In this document: piece after piece, positions 9,226-17,671 of the stretch
Layout: each line of letters begins with the position of its first letter
How positions within the stretch are numbered: position 1 is the first letter of the stretch
Assembly: GCF_017114985.1 (NCBI RefSeq)
Contig: NZ_JABXKP010000100.1
Location: forward strand, 24,761 to 88,760
Direction of reading: 5' to 3'
Origin: Nostoc sp. JL33
GTDB lineage: Bacteria > Cyanobacteriota > Cyanobacteriia > Cyanobacteriales > Nostocaceae
DNA: 64,000 nt
The notes under the pieces: generated by a model
The model's input: only the letters and a program-made list of their open reading frames with translations
What the model was told of the DNA's origin: nothing
Databases searched by the model: none
Made by a program: the position numbers and the translations under genes

Positions 9226-9719
9226 AGTTTTTGTAGTTCAGGAATGAAATAAACTGTTACTTGATGTAACAAGGCAACCACAGTAATTCCAGCCGTAACA
9301 CCAGTAGCATATTTCAAGGCTAGGGAAATATCATCTACTTGCTTCTGGTTTTTATTATAAGTCTCTCTCAAGTTAGCTAACATGTGTGACTGGTATTCTT
9401 GAGGTGAAAACTTTAAATATTTATTCTGGAAATCGCCAGTTTCTAGGTTGGGACTGACAAAAAATTTGCGTGGCAATAAAGCCCGTACTAGTAGCATAAA
9501 GTTGAAAAGCAGTAACAATATTTCTGTTACACTGAAAATACTAAATCTCGTAATCAGTCTAGATATTGTTAGAAAACTTAATAGTGCGGTGTTTGTGACA
9601 AATAGGATGTTCATCTGAGTGATTAAAATTTGCCGTTCTTCCTTTTGTCTTTCAATCACTCGACGCACATCTTGGGCGGCTAATTCCAACGTTTCTTTGT
9701 CTATTGTTGGATTTTCCAT
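9222..9719 (-). CDS. Membrane protein with three predicted helices
   Basis: 165 residues: an N-terminal charged helix (RRVIERQKEERQ), two adjacent hydrophobic segments (about residues 34-55 and 60-80), a soluble middle and a C-terminal hydrophobic segment (about 138-158). The layout resembles small membrane effector proteins such as SLATT-like ones, but I cannot assign it. It forms an overlapping two-gene unit with 9001-9225. Confidence 0.65.
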   Translation of the reverse strand: MENPTIDKETLELAAQDVRRVIERQKEERQILITQMNILFVTNTALLSFLTISRLITRFSIFSVTEILLLLFNFMLLVRALLPRKFFVSPNLETGDFQNKYLKFSPQEYQSHMLANLRETYNKNQKQVDDISLALKYATGVTAGITVVALLHQVTVYFIPELQKL

Positions 9720-9746
9720 TATAAATTCACGTTGTTTTGAATAACT

Positions 9747-10829
9747 TTAATTTGACTGGAAATAGTTAATAACGGCATGAGCGATCGCTTCATTACCATC
9801 TTTAGCAATTGGTTGAGATTGTTTTGGTGGTTGGGGTAACTCATGTAGAAAATCCCAAGTCCCCTGGAAAAACTCAGATGAGGTGATAATTTGATGCTGG
9901 TTATAATTAGTTATGCCTTCTATTATAAAAGTTGCTTCGGCAAAGTCATCACGCGGCATGGTAACGATAGGTACTCCTAGCAGTGTGGCTTCAGAAAAAG
10001 TGCTGTAACCGGGTTTAGAAACGACTCGCCCACAAATAGGCATAAAATCCACAGGGCGATATTTACGGTCATTAATTTTCACTAAATTAGGTAAATCAGG
10101 GGCAGATTGATCAAAGACAATAAATTGCCAATCTGGAAATTGGCGTAGGTTATGATATGGTATTTGCTGCAAACCCAAACCGCCAAAGGTCAACAAAATA
10201 GTTTTTTCAACAGGTGCAGTTATTCTCCAAAGAGAGCGTAAATCATCAGCAGAGTGACGGGGGGAACCGCCTGTTAAGCCAACATCTGTGATATTGTTAA
10301 AAGCTGGCATTGGTTCGTGGAAAGGGAGACGAAATAGGCGATCGCACTTTGAGTACCAATCACTAATCCAATCAGCAATTGTGGTAAATTCACCTCCCCA
10401 ATCCCGGTAGATAAAGTCCCAGCCAAAGTTACTCATCATCCAGCAGGGAATGTTTGCAGCTTTGGCAAACCCAGGAGCGAGGAAGGGAATATCTGCCAAG
10501 ATGAGATTAACGCGATTTTGGCGGATAAAATTCACTTCTGAGGCAATCAGCGAATTTTGATGCTTCTTAATATGCAGCAACTTTTCTAAAGTCGCTACTT
10601 TATCCATTGTCAAACTATCGGTTTGCACTACACCCAAATCAAATGCACGGGGACGATAGATAAAATCGCCTTCTATATAGCACTCTAACAACCAGCGTGG
10701 GGCAGTGGTAACAAGAATTAGCAGAATTTCTGGACATAATTTTTGAATTGTCGCAGCTACAGAAGCCGTGCGGGCAGCATGACCAAAGCCGTGGTTAGTT
10801 ATGGCTATGTATAAAATTGGGCGTTCCAT
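9747..10829 (-). CDS. Glycosyltransferase of the GT28/MurG-like fold
   Basis: The frame opens at 10934, but the first 35 codons are made of two copies of a palindromic intergenic repeat. The ATG at 10829 (MERPILYIAITNHGFGHAAR) gives a normal N-terminal Rossmann start with a GFGHAAR glycine loop. The second half has the GT-B acceptor/donor pattern: LTFGGLG, VVSKPGYSTFSEA and GVPIVTMPRDDFAEA. About 360 residues. It probably transfers a nucleotide sugar; substrate unknown. Confidence 0.75.
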   Translation of the reverse strand: MERPILYIAITNHGFGHAARTASVAATIQKLCPEILLILVTTAPRWLLECYIEGDFIYRPRAFDLGVVQTDSLTMDKVATLEKLLHIKKHQNSLIASEVNFIRQNRVNLILADIPFLAPGFAKAANIPCWMMSNFGWDFIYRDWGGEFTTIADWISDWYSKCDRLFRLPFHEPMPAFNNITDVGLTGGSPRHSADDLRSLWRITAPVEKTILLTFGGLGLQQIPYHNLRQFPDWQFIVFDQSAPDLPNLVKINDRKYRPVDFMPICGRVVSKPGYSTFSEATLLGVPIVTMPRDDFAEATFIIEGITNYNQHQIITSSEFFQGTWDFLHELPQPPKQSQPIAKDGNEAIAHAVINYFQSN

Positions 10830-10850
10830 TTTTAATTTAGGAGTAAAGAG

Positions 10851-10918
10851 AGACGCGATTAATCGCGTCTGTACAGGAGTATTGAGTAGAGATGCGATTA
10901 ATCGCGTCTGTACAGGAG
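10851..10918. repeat. Two copies of a palindromic repeat (GACGCGATTAATCGCGTC type)
   Basis: Copies start at 10851 and 10890, each followed by TGTACAGGAGT. They account for the spurious N-terminal extension of the glycosyltransferase frame. Confidence 0.9.
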
Positions 10919-11001
10919 TTAAGTTGACTGACAAAAGTCCTTAAAGTCTTGTTCTTTCGCTTTCATCCCGCTTGGGAATCAATTCCCAAGCTAATAGCTT
11001 A

Positions 11002-11147
11002 AGTCTACTAAGGGACTTCCAAATAAAAAAATATTCAATTATTTATTGTGGGGTGGGCGTCTCGCCCGCCATATAAACTGGGCGCGGGCGAGACGCCCAC
11101 CCCACAAGATTGAATAATTTATTTCTTGGAGTTCCCTAAAGTAGACT
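11002..11147. repeat. MITE-like palindromic element
   Basis: The inner arms 11047-11069 and 11084-11106 are a 23-bp perfect inverted repeat (GTGGGGTGGGCGTCTCGCCC at its core). Outer arms (AGTCTACTAAGGGACTTCC on the left; GTTCCCTAAAGTAGACT on the right) extend the palindrome imperfectly. A half copy of the right arm occurs at 50894-50937. No coding content. Confidence 0.8.
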
Positions 11148-11160
11148 CAAAAGTATATTC

Positions 11161-11213
11161 AGTCCACTTTAGTGGACTTGAGCTATTAGCCCGCAATTTA
11201 TTGCAGGGCGGGT
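11161..11213. repeat. Dispersed hairpin repeat, copy 1
   Basis: Starts AGTCCACTTTAGTGGACTTG and runs through AGCTATTAGCCC to a second hairpin ending GGGCGGG. A second copy is at 44153-44205, with different but still pairing bases in the second stem. Confidence 0.8.
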
Positions 11214-11276
11214 TAAGGTGCAACGCATTCATATTAGGACTTACGCAACAAAATATCTATAACTCCCACTTTTTAA

Positions 11277-12467
11277 CTAAGTTTTGCAAAAGCTTTGAAT
11301 CCTCTCAACTAATAAGTCGATTTCCGATTCTAAAGTAAAGTAATGAACGGTGACGCGTATACAGCTAGGATCGGCAATTGTCCGAGTTAATATCCTTTGT
11401 GACTCTAAAAATTGCACCAACTGCAAATGAGGTTGCGGCTGATTATTTATTAGTTGAAAAGAAACTATACCGCTTTCAGGTGGGGAAGTTCGTAGACATT
11501 TAATATCGGGTAACGCCGTCAATTCTCGCCAGAGGTAGTCACTGTTATGGCAAATTTGCTCGTAACGTTCCTGTGACGTTCCCCATTGCTGATGGATTGC
11601 GATCGCCTCCCGTAACCCAACATACAAAGGATAAGCTAATGTAGACACTTCGTATCGTCGCCCATCTGGAAGCCAATCCACAGGCTGAGATTGACTATCC
11701 ACAACAATGCCACTTAAGCCAATAAATGTAGGTTTCAGGCTTTCTCGTGCTTCTGGTCGAACATACAAACCACCAGCACCCGCAGGCCCACATAACCATT
11801 TATGACCAGTGAAAGCATAAAAATCTACTCCCAATTCAGTCAAGTTTAAAGGCAACAAACCAGCAGATTGGGCAGCATCTATCAATAGTAAAGAATGATT
11901 ATTTCTGCATACTTCGGCAATTTTATCAAGAGGTAAAACTTGACCAGTATTCCAGAAAACATGACTCAATATCACAAGACGGGTATTTGGGCGCAAGTGC
12001 TGGGCAATAACTTTTACGGGATCGCCCTCATTTAAAGTCGCTTTTAGGGGACAGGTGGTAACTTCCACAGCGAATCTCCGCGCGATTTCCTGCGCTGTGG
12101 CAATCACGCCTGGGTGTTCGCAATCTGAGAGCAGCATATGGTCGCCAGCACGCCACTCAATGCCCCACATGGCGATATTACAGCCAATAGTGACATTCTG
12201 AGTCAGAGTAATTGTTTCAACTGCTGCATGTAACTCGGAAGCGATCGCAACTCTAGCAGCTTGAGTCTGAGGTGCTATCCAGCGATACGCCTCAGTGCCA
12301 AAGGGGCCTATTTGCTGAACATGAGCTTGAGTTTGAGCGATCGCATCCATTGCCCTTTGGGGCATCGGCCCTTGTCCCCCATAATTGAAATAAGTCTTAT
12401 TCGCTAAAGCGGGAAATTGCTCTCGATGGCTATGCAACCTGGTTTGTGCGACAGAAGTACTGGTCAT
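11277..12467 (-). CDS. Aminotransferase class V, C-DES-like cysteine/cystine lyase
   Basis: 396 residues of fold-type I PLP enzyme. The N-terminus has NKTYFNYGGQGPMPQ and the PLP lysine is in FTGHKWLCGP. LLIDAAQSAG supplies the cofactor-ring aspartate. The sequence resembles the cyanobacterial C-DES cystine lyase, which releases persulfide for Fe-S assembly, but isopenicillin-N-epimerase-like homologues are close, so the reaction is inferred. Single gene, divergent from the nuclease gene at 12595. Confidence 0.8.
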   Translation of the reverse strand: MTSTSVAQTRLHSHREQFPALANKTYFNYGGQGPMPQRAMDAIAQTQAHVQQIGPFGTEAYRWIAPQTQAARVAIASELHAAVETITLTQNVTIGCNIAMWGIEWRAGDHMLLSDCEHPGVIATAQEIARRFAVEVTTCPLKATLNEGDPVKVIAQHLRPNTRLVILSHVFWNTGQVLPLDKIAEVCRNNHSLLLIDAAQSAGLLPLNLTELGVDFYAFTGHKWLCGPAGAGGLYVRPEARESLKPTFIGLSGIVVDSQSQPVDWLPDGRRYEVSTLAYPLYVGLREAIAIHQQWGTSQERYEQICHNSDYLWRELTALPDIKCLRTSPPESGIVSFQLINNQPQPHLQLVQFLESQRILTRTIADPSCIRVTVHYFTLESEIDLLVERIQSFCKT

Positions 12468-12594
12468 ACCAATTTTAGATTTTGGATTTTGAATTTCGGA
12501 TTAGTCTTAGTTTCTCATCTCCCTCATTCTCCCATTCCATTATTAATTGTCTGAGTTACTGCCAGAGTGTGCTAATTCTTGTTAACTTAAAGAA

Positions 12595-14055
12595 ATGCTA
12601 ATTAATGCTGAACTCCTACTGCAATACCAACGCTGTAAACGCCGGCCTTTTCTAGATATCCACGGTGACAAAAGTCAGCGCGATGCTCCCAATGAGTTCC
12701 TTGGGAAACTGCAACAGGACAAAATCGCCCATCAAATGAGTGCTTTGGCACAGATGACTTATCACCAACCAGATTATTCATACGGAAACTGGGAAAGCGG
12801 AGAGAAGGCAACTTTAGAATTGATGCAGCGTGGGGTTGAATACATATATAAAGGAGTACTGTCAGCACCTTATTCTGAAGAATACACCCTGCTAAGTCGT
12901 CCAGATTTACTCGTGAAACGGCCAGGAAAATCCCGCTTTGGAGATTGGATATACGTTCCGGCTAGTATTGAACTGGGTAAGCGCCCTAAGCAAGAATATC
13001 AAGTTGTTGCCGCATTTCACACCCAAGTTTTGGCAACAGTACAGGACTTTACACCAGAAACAGCTTGGCTGATATTGCGTAGCAAAGATAGAAATTATCC
13101 TGTGGATTTGTTCAAATGGACACCACGGATGCAGCAGATTCTAGAGGAGTTTATTCAAGTTTTAGAGTTACCGAATCCGCCAGAGGTATTCATTGCCCGT
13201 CAAAAGTGCAATCTTTGCCATTGGTATAGTCAATGTTATGCGATCGCTCAATCTGAAAAACATCTCTCCCTGTTACCAGGCGTAACACCGATTCGCTACA
13301 CTCAACTGCAAGCTTTAGCCATCACCACACTGGAATCTCTCGCTAACACCAGTCCCAGCGCCCTAGAAAACCTGGTTGGTTTTGACACTGAAGTAGCGCC
13401 CAAGCTAGTAGTGCAAGCTCAATCTACACTGGAAAAACGACCCCTAATCTTACCCTACCCGCTACCAATAAAAGATATCACATTCACAGCACCCATAGAG
13501 CTTTACTTTGATATTGAAGCACAGCCCGACTTAGATTTAGATTATCTTTTGGGGGTTTTGGTCGTTGATAGACTTGCCAACACAGAACAATTTTATTCGT
13601 TTTTAGCAGACAAACCAGAAGACGAAGAATTAGTTTGGCAGCAATTTTTGGATTTGGTTTGGCAATATCCCGAAGCGCCAATTTATCATTTTTGTGTCTA
13701 CGAGTTTGATACAGTCAAGCGGTTGGCAAAACTTTACGGCACTCCCTACTCTTCAGTGCGTCCTGTATTAAGTCGATTTGTGGATGTGTATGAACAATTA
13801 ACCCAAAGTGTAGCATTGCCCGTAGAAAGTTATGCCTTGAAAGCGATCGCTCGTTGGTTAGGATTTGAGTGGCGGGAAAAAGAAGCTAGTGGTGCCAAGT
13901 GTATTTATTGGTATGATCAGTGGCTAGAAACAGGCGATCGCACCTTACTAGAAATTATCCAAAGCTACAACGAAGATGATTGCCGCGCTACCCGCAGAGT
14001 CAAAGATTGGCTTGTCAACTTTTTTCAGGATGAATATGATTTGCGACTTGCTTAA
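12595..14055 (+). CDS. TM0106-family RecB-like nuclease with RNase H-like domain
   Basis: 486 residues. The N-terminal half has the RecB/Cas4-like pattern: LLLQYQRCKRRPFLD at the start, SRPDLLV and SIELGKRPK as active-site region, and the Cys group CNLCHWYSQC (about residues 203-212). The second half is an RNase H/DEDD-like exonuclease: ELYFDIEA, then FCVYEFDTVKRL and SYNEDDCRAT. This pairing fits the TM0106 family. DNA repair or processing is inferred. Confidence 0.85.
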   Translation: MLINAELLLQYQRCKRRPFLDIHGDKSQRDAPNEFLGKLQQDKIAHQMSALAQMTYHQPDYSYGNWESGEKATLELMQRGVEYIYKGVLSAPYSEEYTLLSRPDLLVKRPGKSRFGDWIYVPASIELGKRPKQEYQVVAAFHTQVLATVQDFTPETAWLILRSKDRNYPVDLFKWTPRMQQILEEFIQVLELPNPPEVFIARQKCNLCHWYSQCYAIAQSEKHLSLLPGVTPIRYTQLQALAITTLESLANTSPSALENLVGFDTEVAPKLVVQAQSTLEKRPLILPYPLPIKDITFTAPIELYFDIEAQPDLDLDYLLGVLVVDRLANTEQFYSFLADKPEDEELVWQQFLDLVWQYPEAPIYHFCVYEFDTVKRLAKLYGTPYSSVRPVLSRFVDVYEQLTQSVALPVESYALKAIARWLGFEWREKEASGAKCIYWYDQWLETGDRTLLEIIQSYNEDDCRATRRVKDWLVNFFQDEYDLRLA

Positions 14056-14117
14056 GGAATTTCGTATTTTCTAAAGGTTTTCAATTGGTTGGAATACATA
14101 TTATGCCAATTAAAAAT

Positions 14118-14260
14118 AGAACTTACGCACAAGAGATCCCCCAACCCCCTTAAAAAGTTGGCTCTTTGAGTTTCCCCCCAATTTATCGGGGGGTTAGGGG
14201 GGAGTGCGCTTCGCGCACGCTACGCGAACGAGGTTTCAGGTTTTTAGTGCGTAAGTCCTG
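14118..14260. repeat. MITE-like element with ACTTACGCAC ends
   Basis: Inverted 10-bp ends ACTTACGCAC (14121-14130) and GTGCGTAAGT (14247-14256) enclose about 115 bp. The interior has CCCCCCAATTTATCGGGGGG and a palindromic GCGCTTCGCGC patch. A lone end, GGACTTACGCAA, occurs near 11237. No gene inside. Confidence 0.7.
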
Positions 14261-14436
14261 CAAAATTAAGAAAACCTGATTTCATAAGAGTTTCCAGGCT
14301 TGTCATCTGAAAAACATCTAAATTGCATACTCGAATTAAATTAAACTCTTGTGGGGTGGGCATCTTGCCCGCCTTAATTATGCAAGTTAAATATAGTTGT
14401 GCCTCCCTACGTGTGTTGATTTAACAAAAAAAATCT
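14261..14436. other. Intergenic remainder upstream of 14437
   Basis: Contains a partial copy of the GTGGGGTGGGC repeat near 14351 and AT-rich DNA. No gene seen. Confidence 0.5.
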
Positions 14437-15621
14437 ATGCAGCTAATTAAAAAAATCTTCGCAATCCCACGAATTATTTACTTCTTTATCCCGATTATAA
14501 TTATCATTTTCTTATTCACACATTTCCTATCAAACGCGGTTGAAGTCAGTAGCATAGAGTTTATCGGGGAAGCCACTTTACCGAGAGGTTTAATCTTTAA
14601 AAAAACTGAAGTTGGAGGTTTATCTGGAATTACCTACGATGCAAAAAACAACCTTTATTATGCTATTTCCGATGATCGGGGACAAAAAGCTGCCGCCCGT
14701 TTCTACACTCTAAAAATAGACTTGAGCAAAGGTTCCCTACAAAAAGATACAGTTATTCCTGTCAGTGTTACCACATTATTAAATGAAAATGGTCAAAAAT
14801 TTCGCCCTAGTGAAACTGATACAGAAGGTATTGCATTAACTAATAAAGCAACTGTGTTTATTTCTTCTGAAGGCGATGTTAGAAAATTAATTAATCCTTT
14901 TATCAAAGAGTTCTCCCTATCTTCTGGTAGAGAAATTGCAACGCTTCCCATACCAAACAAATTTTTGCCAGATAAAACTAGTCAAAAAGGTATCCGCAAC
15001 AATTTGGCTTTTGAAAGCCTTACCATCACACCTGATAAAAAGCATATATTCACAGCCACCGAAAATGCTCTAATTCAAGATGGTGTCGCAGCCAAACCTA
15101 ATATCGGTAGCCCTTGCCGGATTTTGCAATACAACTTGCTCAACAACCAGCCAGAAAAGGAATTTCTTTACCAAACTGAACCAGTTACACCATTTTTGGA
15201 TCTGACTGGCAAATTCGCTAGTGGATTACCTGATTTACTTGCTCTCGATAATCAAGGACACTTCCTAAGTCTAGAACGGTCTTTTACTGGTTTAGGATTT
15301 GCTATTTCCCTGTTTCAGGTTTCTTTAGAAGGAGCAGATGATATTCATAAAATAGATGGCCTTTTAGCAGTTGACTCTAAGAATATTAAACCAGTTAAGA
15401 AAAAACTGTTGTTAGATTTGAGAACTCTAGATGTACTGCTAGACAACATCGAAGGCTTAACTCTTGGCCCTAAACTACCCGATAGCCAGCAATCACTAAT
15501 TCTCGTCAGCGATAACAATTTCAACTCCCTGCAACGCACCCAGATACTAGCCTTTAAAATTAAAATCGAAACACCACTAATCAGGTTATTACGCCGTTTA
15601 TTCCCGAATTACAACCATTAG
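14437..15621 (+). CDS. Esterase-like phytase family protein, secreted or membrane-anchored
   Basis: 394 residues. Residues about 8-30 form a hydrophobic segment (signal anchor or signal peptide). The beta-propeller follows: GGLSGITYDAKNNLYYAISD, then TDTEGIAL, NLAFESLTITPD and LLALDNQGHFLSLERSF. These match the phytase-like esterase family. Phosphate-ester hydrolysis outside the cytoplasm is inferred from the family. Confidence 0.8.
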   Translation: MQLIKKIFAIPRIIYFFIPIIIIIFLFTHFLSNAVEVSSIEFIGEATLPRGLIFKKTEVGGLSGITYDAKNNLYYAISDDRGQKAAARFYTLKIDLSKGSLQKDTVIPVSVTTLLNENGQKFRPSETDTEGIALTNKATVFISSEGDVRKLINPFIKEFSLSSGREIATLPIPNKFLPDKTSQKGIRNNLAFESLTITPDKKHIFTATENALIQDGVAAKPNIGSPCRILQYNLLNNQPEKEFLYQTEPVTPFLDLTGKFASGLPDLLALDNQGHFLSLERSFTGLGFAISLFQVSLEGADDIHKIDGLLAVDSKNIKPVKKKLLLDLRTLDVLLDNIEGLTLGPKLPDSQQSLILVSDNNFNSLQRTQILAFKIKIETPLIRLLRRLFPNYNH

Positions 15622-15938
15622 CTGTATGCAGAATAAGGCGCTCCGGCGTAGCCCGTCGTAGACATCGCGTCTTTATTGCTATTTACTTATTTGAAACTTA
15701 TGTCTGTGGATTTACGGAATCTAATAGGCAACTTTTTCTAGCATATTTATAGTTTACGTGTAATTTCTCAACCGTATTCATTAATAAATATGTTACACAA
15801 TGTTTAGGATCTTTTGCAGAGAAATTAACTATAATTACAGCATATAATTAATTTTCTCCCAATGATGATATTTTTTAGATTTAAATTTAATAATTAGCTA
15901 GGCTTATTAAAGTATTTTGCCAAAAACATTTCTTATAA
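15622..15938. other. Intergenic region with interspersed repeat
   Basis: Holds the GTAGCCCGTCGTAGACATCG repeat (15645-15669), then AT-rich DNA that probably carries the kinase promoter. No gene seen. Confidence 0.6.
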
Positions 15939-17570
15939 ATGATTTTTATGTCACAAACTAAAATTGAGAATATGGTAGGGCAAAAAGCAGAGGTAGACAA
16001 TTACATTGGACAATTTTTAAATAATCGCTATTTAATCAAAGAATTGATTGGCAAAGGGGGGATGGGTAGAGTTTATTTAGCAGAAGATACTGCTAAAGGC
16101 GGTATGCCGATCGCAATCAAAATCTTATCACTCAGTTTGGCAAATCAGCAAATGTCCCAACGCTTTGCCAGAGAGATTTTTATTGGCGCTCAATTGGGTC
16201 GCAAAAGTAAACATATTGTTCGTATTTTAAGTTACGGAGCTACTGAGGATAAAACTCCATTTTATGTAATGGAATACCTCCAAGGAAAAAATCTCAAACA
16301 AATTCTTAAAATTCAGCCATTAACAATATCTAATTTTTTGGAGATTTGTAATCAAATTTGTTTAGGCTTACAATGTGCCCACCAAGGTATCAGCCTCAAA
16401 GGAGAGATTTATCCGATTGTTCACAGGGATATAAAACCAGAAAATATATTCATTAGTGAAGATAGTAAACAAGGAAAAATTGTTAAAATCCTAGATTTTG
16501 GTATTGCCAAGTTTTTAACAGAGCGAAGTGGGATGACCCTGACAGGCTCTTTTATTGGCAGTTTACCTTACTGTTCTCCAGAACATATGGAAGGGCGCAA
16601 ATTGCTAGATGTGCGCTCTGATATTTACAGTTTGGGAGTACTAATGTTTGAAATGCTGACAGGAAAGCATCCATTTCAGACAAAAAGTAACTCCTTTGGT
16701 ACTTGGTATCAAGCTCATCGTTTTCAAATGCCACCTACAGTTGAGCAAGTGAATCCGCAAGTCAAAATACCGCAGATATTAGAAAAAATGTTGATGAGTT
16801 GTTTAGCTAAAGAAGTAAGCGATCGCCCTCAAAATATCAACCAAATATTAGAAGATTTAGAAAAGGTTAATATTCAGCTTAATGAAGTTAGTCATCACAA
16901 TAGTAGTGAGATTATTAACCTTTCATGTCCCATCCAATTAGTACCTGCAACATTATTATCAGAAAAAGAGTGTTTGCAGAAAATTTGGCCTAAAAATAAA
17001 CCAATTGCGCCAATTGGATTTCCGCATTTACTACATACTTCCCAAAGACCTATACCAACTTTTTGGGCAATGTTGCCCAAACAAGAGATTACAAACTTTT
17101 TGGATAGAATACATAGCACTGAATTTATTAGTCAAATGAATGTATACCCGATGCTATTATGGGTTACAGTCCTATACAATGCCCAGCCTTCTCTGACTAA
17201 GTGGCTACCTTACTTTTTGGATTTGAAAGATAATAAAGGGCAGAAGATAGTGCGTAGTTTAGCAGAAGTAGGCTACTATCATCTACTACTTTTTGCCCTA
17301 GAAGATCCAACCCGTTGCTCTCATGTAACGACTTTAAGCCTCACGGCTAACCAGCGCCAGCAACTTATAGATTGCTTAGATATGAGTCAACAGTTAAATG
17401 AAATAATTTTACCGAATCAAGCCAAAAATCTGCTAAAAACAGAGTACGAAAAACTGAAGTTAGATATTTTACAAAATTTAGCCGCAGATCAAAAAACTCA
17501 GAAAGAAGGTTTAAAAAAATGGATGGCTAAATTTTTGGTGATTTTTTTAAAACTTTTATCACGTCATTGA
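15939..17570 (+). CDS. Ser/Thr protein kinase with unknown C-terminal domain
   Basis: 543 residues from ATG 15939; ATG 15948 is equally possible and neither has a clear ribosome site. Hanks-type domain (about residues 30-300): glycine loop GKGGMGRVYLAED, IAIKIL lysine, catalytic HRDIKPENIF, DFGIAKF, and activation segment ending GSLPYCSPEHM. The remaining 200 or so residues, with WAMLPKQEI and YPMLLWVTVLYN, are shared with the next kinase and are not a known sensor domain to me. No membrane helix. The two genes are probably a tandem duplication. Confidence 0.9.
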   Translation: MIFMSQTKIENMVGQKAEVDNYIGQFLNNRYLIKELIGKGGMGRVYLAEDTAKGGMPIAIKILSLSLANQQMSQRFAREIFIGAQLGRKSKHIVRILSYGATEDKTPFYVMEYLQGKNLKQILKIQPLTISNFLEICNQICLGLQCAHQGISLKGEIYPIVHRDIKPENIFISEDSKQGKIVKILDFGIAKFLTERSGMTLTGSFIGSLPYCSPEHMEGRKLLDVRSDIYSLGVLMFEMLTGKHPFQTKSNSFGTWYQAHRFQMPPTVEQVNPQVKIPQILEKMLMSCLAKEVSDRPQNINQILEDLEKVNIQLNEVSHHNSSEIINLSCPIQLVPATLLSEKECLQKIWPKNKPIAPIGFPHLLHTSQRPIPTFWAMLPKQEITNFLDRIHSTEFISQMNVYPMLLWVTVLYNAQPSLTKWLPYFLDLKDNKGQKIVRSLAEVGYYHLLLFALEDPTRCSHVTTLSLTANQRQQLIDCLDMSQQLNEIILPNQAKNLLKTEYEKLKLDILQNLAADQKTQKEGLKKWMAKFLVIFLKLLSRH

Positions 17571-17671
17571 AAGTCCGTTATCAAAATCAAAATCCTTGCC
17601 ACGATTACCTAATGATATTCTTATGTGTGTATTACTAACTTTAAATCGACTCAGCAGTAAAGGTGATCAAA

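Noticed and set aside
10830..10934. N-terminal extension of the glycosyltransferase with TPVQTRLIASL twice
   Set aside because: It is translation of two palindromic intergenic repeats; ATG 10829 gives the normal family start.
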